Source of the DNA: Rhizobium sp. NXC14
GTDB taxonomy: Bacteria; Pseudomonadota; Alphaproteobacteria; Rhizobiales; Rhizobiaceae
Assembly (NCBI RefSeq): GCF_002117485.1
Contig: NZ_CP021031.1
Location: forward strand, 310,001-374,000
Direction: 5' to 3'
DNA: 64,000 bases
A program made the position numbers and the translations under genes. This document shows, in pieces, positions 8,891 through 16,689 of the stretch. Each line of letters starts with the position of its first letter. The first letter of the stretch is position 1. The notes under the pieces were generated by a model. That model was not told where the DNA came from, made no database searches, and saw nothing but the letters and a program-made list of their open reading frames with translations.

Positions 8891-9019
8891 ATGGCCGCGC
8901 TAATCATGAGCCCAAAAATCAACGACGTCGATCCACATGCCTGGCTCGCCAACATTCTGGACGCGCCGATCAGTCTGCTGGAGCAATTGCTTCCATGGAC
9001 TGGACGCCCAAGATGCTGA
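8891..9019 (+). pseudogene. IS66 TnpC C-terminal remnant
   Basis: 43 codons ending in TGA at 9017-9019 read LIMSPKINDVDPHAWLANIL, then LLEQLLPWTGR, the DPxAWL...LLPW tail typical of IS66 TnpC. The catalytic part is missing. It lies just before the NifA site at 9203. Confidence 0.75.
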
Positions 9020-9202
9020 ACGCTCAAGCCGCCCGAGTTGCGCTCCCCACCGGATGCCTACGGTAAGACAGTCGTCTAATCGCGAGATTTGCAAGCGCCT
9101 TTTAATTTGTGCTCGGCCGTTTGCCGATAGCATGGTTGTCTATGCGTTGATGTAAGTCGCTGGATTTCGATAACAGCGTGCGTCTGTTTTTCGACAAGCT
9201 AG

Positions 9203-9218
9203 TGTCCTGAACGTGACA
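9203..9218 (+). promoter_or_regulatory. NifA upstream activator sequence (TGT-N10-ACA)
   Basis: TGTCCTGAACGTGACA fits the TGT-N10-ACA consensus exactly and lies 71 bases before the -24 element at 9289, within the normal distance for NifA activation. Confidence 0.75.
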
Positions 9219-9288
9219 TACCTAACGCAAAATTACCATTGCGGCGCGCAAATCCCTTGGGTTTGGGCCGCTGCTCGACTGGTTGCGA

Positions 9289-9304
9289 TGGCACGCAGAA
9301 TGCA
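9289..9304 (+). promoter_or_regulatory. Sigma54 (-24/-12) promoter
   Basis: TGGCACGCAGAATGCA has the invariant GG and GC at exactly the right spacing and matches TGGCACG-N4-TTGCA at all but one defined position. With the NifA site upstream it indicates expression in nitrogen-fixing conditions of the condensation-domain gene that starts at 9369. It also argues against starts further upstream. Confidence 0.8.
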
Positions 9305-9368
9305 GGGCAAACAACAAGGTCAATTGCGACCGTGGCGATCCTGCCGTCTCCGACCGAAGGTGTTTACT

Positions 9369-10856
9369 ATGGTCATTTGCTCAGGTCCTCCAATTTCAAG
9401 CGAGAATGCCCCGTTGAGCGCCGCCCCACCAATTGAAGCTGCGCCGCCGTCATGGCGAGCGCCTTTGTCATTCCTCCGGCACGGGCTGTGGTATTCATCG
9501 CGTCTCGCTGACGCCTTCCCAGCCGAACAGGTTCAGGTGAGGCTAAGTCTTCACGGGAAGCCTAATGAGGCAGTTCTTCAGTCTGAACTGGACCTGCTGG
9601 TGGCGTGCCACGAACCATTGCGCACCCCGTTCGGATTGGTTGACGGAGAGCCATTTCGGGCGAACGTCGGCCTGAGGGTAAACCGCGACGATTTGAGGGC
9701 GGTGGCGGATTTCGAGGCGATTGTGGCTGAACTCATTGGTCACGGAGCGCAGATGACGTTGAACTTGGACACCGGACGGCTGATCCGTGCTCGCCTGTTG
9801 GGCTTGGCAGTGGACGACCACCTACCGCTGATCACCGTGCACAACATCTCGGATCATCAGTTAGGTAGTAGAATAATGCGCGAATTCTCTCTGACCAACA
9901 CTGCGTTCCACGAGAACCGCGCCGAGCAGCTGTCGCCGTTGCGGGTGCAGTGCGCGGAATACGACATTTGGCAGCGTCGTGCGCTTGTGCGTGTACCGTT
10001 GGAAGGTCAACCGGCTGGAAGGCCGTTAAGCGCTCTAGTGGGGCTCATTTTGCCGACGGGCCGGTCGCGCCCACTTCGACAAAATGGGGAGGGTGCTCAC
10101 GTCGACCTTGTGTTGCACGAGCCGCTGGCAGCGTGGCTCAAGGCGCAAAGCAGATGTTCTGGGACCAAATTGCTCGCGACAATCTTATCGAGCTGGTCGA
10201 TTGTCTTTGCCCGATTTGAGCTTTCAGAAGGATCCACGTTCGAGACCTTGCTGAAGCTGGTGCGTGTTGCGCTTTCCGCCATCGCGGTCCAGGAACTGTT
10301 GTTCGGCCAGATTGTTGAGTCCGTCCTCGGGCTCCCCATCAAAGGCTATGCCGCGATGTTTCCAGCTATAACTGCCTGCAATTACTATGCGACGCCTGTG
10401 GATTTGCTGGAGCTTAAGGTGAAGTTAGTATTCGTTGCGGATTACCCGGGGCGACCAGATCTTGCGCTTGAATTTGGTGAAGTCGGTGGCGTAATCCAGC
10501 AGAAACCTATTTACGCGACCAAGCTGTTTGAGCAAGATATTATGCGCTATCTGGGGCAGCCGCTGACGCAGATCTCAGTCGACCTTGAGCAGCGGGTCTG
10601 TGCGGTGGCACTTAGGGGCGAGAAAAAATCCCCTCTTCTGGCGGAGGAGCCTCCTCCCAAAAAGGACGGCTCTCAGGACCTGCGTACTTTGGCAGTATTT
10701 GCGCAGCTGGATTGGGATGCCGCGAGTGCCCGTGCCCGCAGTAGCTACGGTGAGCTGAACACGCTGGTTAGTTTCGAGGAGCGGCGACCTCGCTATCCCG
10801 TCATCGCCCCTAGACGCGGATCAGCCACACGGGACCATGATCATGAATTTCATTGA
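9369..10856 (+). CDS. Stand-alone NRPS condensation-domain protein, partly degenerate
   Basis: 495 residues from ATG 9369, chosen because the sigma54 promoter at 9289-9304 lies upstream and GAAGG gives a ribosome-binding site. Residues about 30-430 resemble an NRPS condensation domain: PLSFLRHGLW corresponds to motif C1, and VHNISDH (157-163) to HHxxxDG, keeping the second His (158) and the Asp (162) but losing the first His and the Gly. EYDIWQRRAL and GAHVDLVLHEPLAAWLKA follow. After FARF near residue 283 a stretch of about 35-40 residues normally present is missing. There is no adenylation or carrier domain. Such proteins join an acyl or aminoacyl group to an amine; activity here is uncertain. 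It overlaps the next gene by 20 bases. Confidence 0.8.
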   Translation: MVICSGPPISSENAPLSAAPPIEAAPPSWRAPLSFLRHGLWYSSRLADAFPAEQVQVRLSLHGKPNEAVLQSELDLLVACHEPLRTPFGLVDGEPFRANVGLRVNRDDLRAVADFEAIVAELIGHGAQMTLNLDTGRLIRARLLGLAVDDHLPLITVHNISDHQLGSRIMREFSLTNTAFHENRAEQLSPLRVQCAEYDIWQRRALVRVPLEGQPAGRPLSALVGLILPTGRSRPLRQNGEGAHVDLVLHEPLAAWLKAQSRCSGTKLLATILSSWSIVFARFELSEGSTFETLLKLVRVALSAIAVQELLFGQIVESVLGLPIKGYAAMFPAITACNYYATPVDLLELKVKLVFVADYPGRPDLALEFGEVGGVIQQKPIYATKLFEQDIMRYLGQPLTQISVDLEQRVCAVALRGEKKSPLLAEEPPPKKDGSQDLRTLAVFAQLDWDAASARARSSYGELNTLVSFEERRPRYPVIAPRRGSATRDHDHEFH

Positions 10857-11910
10857 AGGTCAGCGCACTGTTACTGACGATGAACTGCAAGCCAACGATA
10901 TCACGCGCTATCATGTCACAAGATTTTATCGTGAACACATCACCAACAGTGGCTATTATGACCAGTTAAAACACATCGTAGAGCCGTCATTGGATGAGTT
11001 CGGCAGTCCCGGAAATTTGGATACAAGTGGAGAGCACGACAACACGGTAGTCCCAGGATTTCAACACAAGTATCCCCGAACTGGGTTGCTGCTGGTGACT
11101 GACAAGTGCGCTTCATATTGCCGGTACTGTTTCCGAAAGCGAATCGTCGGAAAGGACTCTGACGAAACCGCAGTGGACTTCGAGAAGATTGCCGAGTACA
11201 TCCGGCGTCACCTGGAGATGACGAACGTGTTACTTTCAGGGGGCGACCCGTTCATGCTTAGCACCGCCAAGCTCAATAGAATCCTTGATCATCTGCTGCC
11301 GCTCCAGCACTTGGAGTCCATCCGGTTTGGCACAAAGATGATCGCATATGAGCCTAAGCGATTCGAGGATCCCGCTTTGGTGACACTATTTGAACGAATC
11401 CAAAGTGCCGGCAAGGCCGCAGTAGTTGTCACACATTTCGATCACATAGGCGAAATCTCTGCCGATGCGGATCGAAACATTCATTTATTGCGCGAGCACG
11501 GCGTGCAGTTCCTAAATCAGTCAGTGCTCCTAGGAAAGGTTAATGATAGCGTGGAAATCTTGGCTGCAACGTTCGCTAAATGCCATCAAATTGGCGTCCG
11601 TCCATACTATCTTTTTCAGGGCAGGCCGGTGAAGGGCGCGTCGCATTTTCAGGTTCCATTCCGACGAGCCCTTGAGATTGTACACGGCGCCAATCATCGT
11701 CTAAGCGGAATTCAAAAGACCTTTAAATACATCATGTCGCACTATACGGGAAAGATTGAGATCCTCGACCTTGGCGCCGATGGACGACTGTACATGCGCT
11801 ATCATCATAGCACCGGCACAGAGAAGATTGGCAAGATTTTTTCGCGCCCATATTCCGAAGGCGCCTGCTGGTTAGATGAATTACGTGACGCACCAACTAA
11901 CTTAGTTTGA
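10837..11910 (+). CDS. KamA-family radical SAM protein (lysine 2,3-aminomutase-like)
   Basis: A 357-residue protein. Cys91, Cys95 and Cys98 (KCASYCRYCFRKR) form the CxxxCxxC iron-sulfur/SAM site; VLLSGGDPFML, RFGTKMIAYEPKRF and GVRPYYLFQGRPVKGASHF are typical of the KamA family. Family members use SAM and PLP to convert alpha- to beta-amino acids, for example lysine to beta-lysine. It is shorter than clostridial KamA (about 416). The start overlaps the condensation-domain gene, so the two are translationally coupled and share the NifA/sigma54 promoter. A role in supplying a beta-amino acid to the condensation protein is an inference; the substrate is not visible. Confidence 0.88.
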   Translation: MIMNFIEGQRTVTDDELQANDITRYHVTRFYREHITNSGYYDQLKHIVEPSLDEFGSPGNLDTSGEHDNTVVPGFQHKYPRTGLLLVTDKCASYCRYCFRKRIVGKDSDETAVDFEKIAEYIRRHLEMTNVLLSGGDPFMLSTAKLNRILDHLLPLQHLESIRFGTKMIAYEPKRFEDPALVTLFERIQSAGKAAVVVTHFDHIGEISADADRNIHLLREHGVQFLNQSVLLGKVNDSVEILAATFAKCHQIGVRPYYLFQGRPVKGASHFQVPFRRALEIVHGANHRLSGIQKTFKYIMSHYTGKIEILDLGADGRLYMRYHHSTGTEKIGKIFSRPYSEGACWLDELRDAPTNLV

Positions 11911-12471
11911 TGGCGGAAACGAGTTACACAAAGCTAGTGCCATTAGCCATCCCAGGCGGTGAGAAGCCCTTAGCAGCCTTGCTCTCTCGTGCAAAGGCAC
12001 TACGTCCTACATCAGCGCAATGAAACTCGTTAAACAGCACGTAAAGCACATCAGGAATATGCGTCGTCGGTTGACCTCGTTTCCACGCTCTGGTGGATAC
12101 GGCGTCTCCCAATCGGTGCCAGCAATGATTGCCGAGAAAATCCCATGCGAACTGCTTTCGATCCCGTCCCCGGCTGACCTGAAAAGGTGGAGTTCATCTC
12201 AAACGTTAAATCAGCTAGACTGCGGAGAGCAGCCGCCATGGTGATCAAGCGCCTGCGCATTCGAATCATCTCATGACTAGCGGCCGTTGACATGATCTTT
12301 TGCAGTCCGAAACAATGGCACCTAGGTTATTCTCTTGTGCGTCGCCGCCCTCCTTATGTTTGTTTCATATCCGCGTACCGCGGAACGTTAGTGGTTGAGT
12401 TTGATTGCTACTCCCCATTGGGTTTGCTGATTCCCAGCTATTGCTTTGTCAATTCGAGGAAGTGAACCATA
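11911..12471. other. Intergenic region before the first RpiR gene
   Basis: I see no gene in these 560 bases. At 12361-12368 there is TGTTTCAT, the exact reverse complement of the ATGAAACA half-site found in the 24-51 kb regulon, but the partner half is absent. A TGGCAC at 12314 has no matching -12 GC, so I do not call a sigma54 promoter. Confidence 0.5.
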
Positions 12472-13359
12472 ATGGATTTCCCTATCGCACGTCTCATAAA
12501 GGCTAGGTACGACGGCTTGCCGCCCCAATTGCAGATTGCGGCTCGTTGGCTGATTGAGCATCCTGCTGAAGTCGCACTTCTTTCAATGAGGGAGCAGGCG
12601 CGCCGAGCACAAGTGCCTCCGGCAACGCTAACGCGGCTTTCCAAGCGCCTTGGTTTCGACGGCTTTGATAAAATGAAGGAACTATTCGCCCACGGCTTCA
12701 GGGAAGGAGCAGAAGCCTTCTCGGGTCATGTGGAAGAACTGGTAGCACGAAGAGAAGTTGAGGGCGATGGCGTCCTCATCGGCGGCACAATTAATTCTTT
12801 GAAGAGCCATCTTAGCGCGATCACCCGTCCAGCCACTATTGCCGCGCTGGCGGCAGCCGCTGACCTCATGGCGGTGGCGAACCAAGTCTTTTGTATAGGC
12901 CTCCGGTCGAGTTTTCCTGCGGCCCACTTGATGCACTACGTCGGCTCAATGCTTGGGTCTCCAACTATATTGATTGACGGTTCAGGAGACACGGCGAACG
13001 ATGCACTCAGATTAGTCGCTCCAGGAGACGTTGTTTTCGCAATTACAGTCAGTCCATACAGTCGCCACACGATGGAGGTCGCCGACTTCGCTGTTTCCCA
13101 TGGCGCGAAATTAATCGCATTGACGGACAGCGACTTATCTCCGATCGCTAAGATTTCGGAGATCGTAATCGGCGTTCAGATTGAAACGCCTTCATTCTTT
13201 CACACCGTGACTCCGGCCATCGCCGTGGTGGAATGCCTTGTGGGACTGATCGCGGCTAGGCGCGGTAGCTGCGCACTAGATGCTTTAACGGCCAACCAGG
13301 AACATCTCGCAGAGTTTGGTACATACGTCCTTAGGCCATCACGCAAGCGCAAAATATGA
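12472..13359 (+). CDS. RpiR-family (MurR/RpiR) transcriptional regulator
   Basis: A 295-residue protein with an N-terminal RpiR helix-turn-helix (about 15-80: PPQLQIAARWLIEHPAEVAL, then LTRLSKRLGFDGFDKMKELF) and a C-terminal SIS domain (about 120-260: FCIGLRSSFPAAHLMHYVG, VFAITVSPYSRHTMEVADFA, LIALTDSDLSPIA). It is clearly related in layout and sequence to the second RpiR regulator at 33178-34083. RpiR proteins sense phosphosugars or other small ligands and act as repressors or activators. Its position inside the putative biosynthetic cluster suggests it governs or responds to that pathway or its product. Confidence 0.9.
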   Translation: MDFPIARLIKARYDGLPPQLQIAARWLIEHPAEVALLSMREQARRAQVPPATLTRLSKRLGFDGFDKMKELFAHGFREGAEAFSGHVEELVARREVEGDGVLIGGTINSLKSHLSAITRPATIAALAAAADLMAVANQVFCIGLRSSFPAAHLMHYVGSMLGSPTILIDGSGDTANDALRLVAPGDVVFAITVSPYSRHTMEVADFAVSHGAKLIALTDSDLSPIAKISEIVIGVQIETPSFFHTVTPAIAVVECLVGLIAARRGSCALDALTANQEHLAEFGTYVLRPSRKRKI

Positions 13360-13606
13360 CTTCGGCTTTTCGCAATCTGGTCCGTCTCCCGCCGAATCAG
13401 GGCGGCATAACGAGTTCGGCTTAAGGGGACAACTACCAGGACCGATAGTTGTGAATGGGCGAATACCGGATATCCTCATAAAAACTGACGGAGATTGCAT
13501 AACTCAACTACCTGTTTGCCTAAAGCTCATATGATGTAGCGCGAGCTAATTACCTCTTCACTCGCAGAGCTTCAGTGAACCGTTCCAAGCGTCAAGCGAG
13601 ATCAAG

Positions 13607-14560
13607 ATGATTGAAGTCGAAGCAGTGACACTCTCGGATTTTTCAGCGGATCTGTCGTCTTCGCCGCTACGCGACTCAGGTTGGTCATCGGTTCCTATTA
13701 TCACAAAACTCTCAAACTTGGAATTTGCGACCGATTACAGAGACGCAATGCGGCCGGTTGTCTTAAGCGGCGGCTGTTCAGCCTGGAGCGCATGCCAGCG
13801 TTGGTCGCCAGAGTATATTGCTGAAGTCGCGGGATCGCTGACAGTGCCAATTAAATCGCTCGACGGTAGCGACATCAAGGTAGCGTCTTGGGAGCTAGCG
13901 AAATATGCCCGTTTCTTGATGGACCCGTCACTTGAGGCCAGTTCATCGAATGCAAGAGCAGTGCCGTACTGCCACGATGTACCACTGCTCGGCTTAGTTG
14001 AGAGTTTGGCGGAGGACTGCCGGCCCTTTCCAGTAGACTTTATCAGTCCGTCTTATCGTCGGCATTGGTGGAGATATTCGCAGTTTTTTATGGGTCCGGA
14101 AGGAACGGTTACCCCGCTCCACTTCGACACGTTGCTTAGCCACAACCTGTTTTTCCAAATATTCGGTTCGAAGCAGTTCACCATTATCCCGCCCAGACAG
14201 GCCCCCTACTGTGGCCGTCGCGGTTGGCGGTGGTTCGACGTCGACCCCGAGCAACCAGACTACGTGCAATTTCCGCTGTATAAGCAAGCGAAGCCCATCG
14301 TCGTGACGGTGGGTGCTGGCGACATGCTATATATGCCGCCGGGAACACTTCATCATGTTCGCAGCCTGTCGCCTTCGATATCCTTCAATATCGATTTTCA
14401 AACAACCAGGAGCGTTTTAGATGCGCTGGCGCAATCAGCCAAGGGCATGCCGAAGGAGGTAGTTTTCTACAATGCTGTCACCGCGCTAGGGGAAATTGGC
14501 AATGTGCCGGAGGCCATCACCTTTCCGTTGTACCAGCCATACCTGAGCTATGTAAGTTGA
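13607..14560 (+). CDS. JmjC/cupin-like Fe(II)/2-oxoglutarate oxygenase
   Basis: A 317-residue protein of the JmjC-like cupin_8 group. The metal site is visible: His172-Phe-Asp174 (TPLHFDTLLSHNLFFQIFG) and a distal His at 249/250 (MPPGTLHHVRS). FGSKQFTIIPP provides the strand that usually carries the 2-oxoglutarate contact Lys. The N-terminus has RPVVLSGGCSAW, matching the rpVvl.g. motif of this family. Bacterial members hydroxylate amino acids, peptides or proteins. Here a hydroxylation of the amino-acid or peptide made by the neighbouring enzymes is plausible but unproven. It stands 247 bases after the RpiR gene, on the same strand. Confidence 0.85.
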   Translation: MIEVEAVTLSDFSADLSSSPLRDSGWSSVPIITKLSNLEFATDYRDAMRPVVLSGGCSAWSACQRWSPEYIAEVAGSLTVPIKSLDGSDIKVASWELAKYARFLMDPSLEASSSNARAVPYCHDVPLLGLVESLAEDCRPFPVDFISPSYRRHWWRYSQFFMGPEGTVTPLHFDTLLSHNLFFQIFGSKQFTIIPPRQAPYCGRRGWRWFDVDPEQPDYVQFPLYKQAKPIVVTVGAGDMLYMPPGTLHHVRSLSPSISFNIDFQTTRSVLDALAQSAKGMPKEVVFYNAVTALGEIGNVPEAITFPLYQPYLSYVS

Positions 14561-15056
14561 GCCTAGGAGCCGCAGCAGCTCGAGCAAGTGACAGTTCAGT
14601 TGGTTCGTCCGACATGGGCGATCATCGTGCGCCTATGGATTTCAATCTGCTTTCTCGGGAAGCTGTTGTGGTCGGGATGTCTCCGATTCTCAGGAGCGCG
14701 TAGAAAACGAAAGTCGGACCTTCGACATGCAACCGCATTAGGCGCCCTACCGAGGAAAGGCAATCTGCACCTGTCTTAGCCAGCATGCATGTCTCAACCG
14801 GGCTGCCGCTAACGACGGTCGAGTGAATCTAGGAACAGCGCGTCACGCAAGGGCGAACGACAACACACTATAGGCTGGAAGGTACACCTGCACGGGCGGC
14901 AGATAAAGCGGCTTAGGCGGCACTTGCAGGACCTGGTGTGGGCATCGGTAGACATCTCCGGCCAAGCAAGACGCCACAACTAGACGGCCGGTTATCTATA
15001 TCCACGTCTTATTTAATTGGGTTGAAATTGGAGCAAACGATTAGAGAAAGATACAA
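14561..15056. other. Intergenic region before the first ATP-grasp gene
   Basis: About 500 bases with no credible gene. I searched for -24/-12 and TGT-N10-ACA and found none with correct spacing. GAGAAAG upstream of 15057 is a weak ribosome-binding site. Confidence 0.5.
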
Positions 15057-16304
15057 ATGGCAAAAAAAGCACTTATTTTAATAGAAGGTCATCGGAGTAA
15101 TGGGCCGCTGTACGTCGAGGCAGCGCGGCGCCTTGGACTTCATCCAATCACCTTGACTGATGACCCGACCGGTTATGAATACCTGGCGCGGCTAAAGGCT
15201 GAGGTTATAGAAATTGACACGAGCAATCTCGATAGTTTAATCCGCAAATGCTACGAATTGCAGTCGTCATATTGCATCGCTGGCATTACCGGTTTCGCTG
15301 GTCGCGACGAATCGATATATCTCACGGTCAGCAAGCTCTGCTGCCACTTTAATTTGCCCGGGCCAAATCCCGCTTCGATCGAAAGGTGCTCCGACAAGTC
15401 CGCGCAACGCCGACTCCTCACATGCGCCGGCGTCCCCACGCCTGCTTACCGCGTGGCAACGAACGCTGTGGACGTGACAAATTTTGCTGCGGAAATCGGC
15501 CTGCCGGTCATTCTCAAACCCGTTGTAGGAAGCGGAAGCACGGGTGTTCAATTGTGTCGCAACGCCGATGAGTTGGCTGAACATACGGCCCGTCTGTTGT
15601 GCACCAAGTACGCTTCATGCTCTTCGCAAAAAATCCTGATCGAAGAATTTGTTGTCGGCCCACATTTCAGTGTTGACACAATGGGCAATGAAGTCGTTGC
15701 TATTGGTTCGGTAGAGTTTGGTCGTCCGCCGCATTTTGTCGCCCGGAAGAGTATCTTTCCAGCGCCTCTTCCAGATGACCAATATCAGCAAATCGCTAGT
15801 GTTTCGCTAAGTTGTTTACGAGCCGTTGGGCTCGATTGGGGTCCAGCGAACATTGAAGTTCGGTGGACTCAACGCGGGCCAGTTGTCATTGAAATCAATC
15901 CTCGGCTTCCTGGGTGCTCCACGCCGCAGCTGATCCAGCTCGCATTAGGCGTTGATCTCATCACCGGGCACATCAAGCTCCTGACAGGTCAAGAATGGGC
16001 TTCGCCAAAACGGCACTTGCAGACAGCGGCCTTACAATTCCTGGTCCCCAATCGAGATGGCATCTTGGATTGGATAGATGGCGATCGCCGGGCAGCGGCC
16101 GAGGACGGCGTGGCAGAGGTCGCGTTGTACGTGAGACCAGGTATGCAGATTACCAGGAAAGGCGATGATCGAGACTTGATTGGGCACGTGATCGCTGCTT
16201 CACCCACTCTCGTCCGGACCGAGGCGATACTCGAGGAAGCTGTGAGTTTAATCGGGTGGTCGATCGCGCCATTCCCCGAGAAACCGTCTGATCGCGACGG
16301 CTAG
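15057..16304 (+). CDS. ATP-grasp ligase, copy 1
   Basis: A 415-residue ATP-grasp protein related to L-amino-acid ligases and carnosine-synthase-type enzymes. An N-terminal Rossmann-like part (MAKKALILIEGHRSNGPLYV) precedes the grasp fold: PTPAYRVATNAVDVTNFAAE, GLPVILKPVVGSGSTGVQL (ATP lid), KILIEEFVVGPHFSVD, and the Mg-binding EINPRLPG (Glu279, Asn281, Arg283). It would couple a carboxylate to an amine with ATP hydrolysis to ADP. It is paralogous to the minus-strand copy at 19359-20585 through its whole length. The ATG at 15057 is set by that alignment. Substrate unknown. Confidence 0.88.
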   Translation: MAKKALILIEGHRSNGPLYVEAARRLGLHPITLTDDPTGYEYLARLKAEVIEIDTSNLDSLIRKCYELQSSYCIAGITGFAGRDESIYLTVSKLCCHFNLPGPNPASIERCSDKSAQRRLLTCAGVPTPAYRVATNAVDVTNFAAEIGLPVILKPVVGSGSTGVQLCRNADELAEHTARLLCTKYASCSSQKILIEEFVVGPHFSVDTMGNEVVAIGSVEFGRPPHFVARKSIFPAPLPDDQYQQIASVSLSCLRAVGLDWGPANIEVRWTQRGPVVIEINPRLPGCSTPQLIQLALGVDLITGHIKLLTGQEWASPKRHLQTAALQFLVPNRDGILDWIDGDRRAAAEDGVAEVALYVRPGMQITRKGDDRDLIGHVIAASPTLVRTEAILEEAVSLIGWSIAPFPEKPSDRDG

Positions 16305-16316
16305 ATGATGTTTAGA

Positions 16317-16465
16317 TGTTTGATCCCAGGCTTTAATGGGGCATCCTTGTCGAATCAAAGGATGCGTTATGGGCCAGGTTCCTCATGGGAGCGCCACGAC
16401 GACAGAGGCAATCCGTCGAGCGATACAACATAGTCAAGAGAGCCTGAGGACGCTTTCGAAGCGTT
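16317..16465 (+). mobile_element. Truncated left end of an IS481 copy
   Basis: From TGTTTGATCCC at 16317 the sequence follows the complete IS481 at 1344 through the transposase start (MGQ...GSATTTEAIRRAIQ) and ESLR, then breaks off near 16465 at an IS21 fragment. The insertion follows TTTAGA, similar to the ATTAGA used by the complete copy. Confidence 0.85.
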
Positions 16466-16470
16466 AACCG

Positions 16471-16587
16471 ACGGTGTTTGGTGACGCCAAAATGACGACA
16501 GCACTTCTCGACCGTCTGACCCATCATTGCGAGATTGTCGAAACCGGAAACGAGTCCTGGCGCTTCAAGAACCGCTCTCAAAGCTGA
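16471..16587 (+). pseudogene. IS21 IstB C-terminal remnant
   Basis: 38 codons ending TGA at 16585-16587 read [18 protein letters not shown], then [15 protein letters not shown], the characteristic end of the IS21-family ATPase helper IstB. The following approximately 90 bases resemble the right end of such an element. Confidence 0.85.
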
Positions 16588-16689
16588 AGTCGAAGAACCC
16601 CATCACCCGCACTTGGCCTACCCTCTGCAACCCCGGCCAGCGCCGGGCAGGCCAAGCGCTGATCTACATCAAAAGGGGGTCAAAATTGG

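Noticed and set aside
12310..12335. TGGCAC as a second sigma54 promoter before the RpiR gene
   Set aside because: The -12 GC is missing (TTAT in that position) and no TGT-N10-ACA lies upstream.
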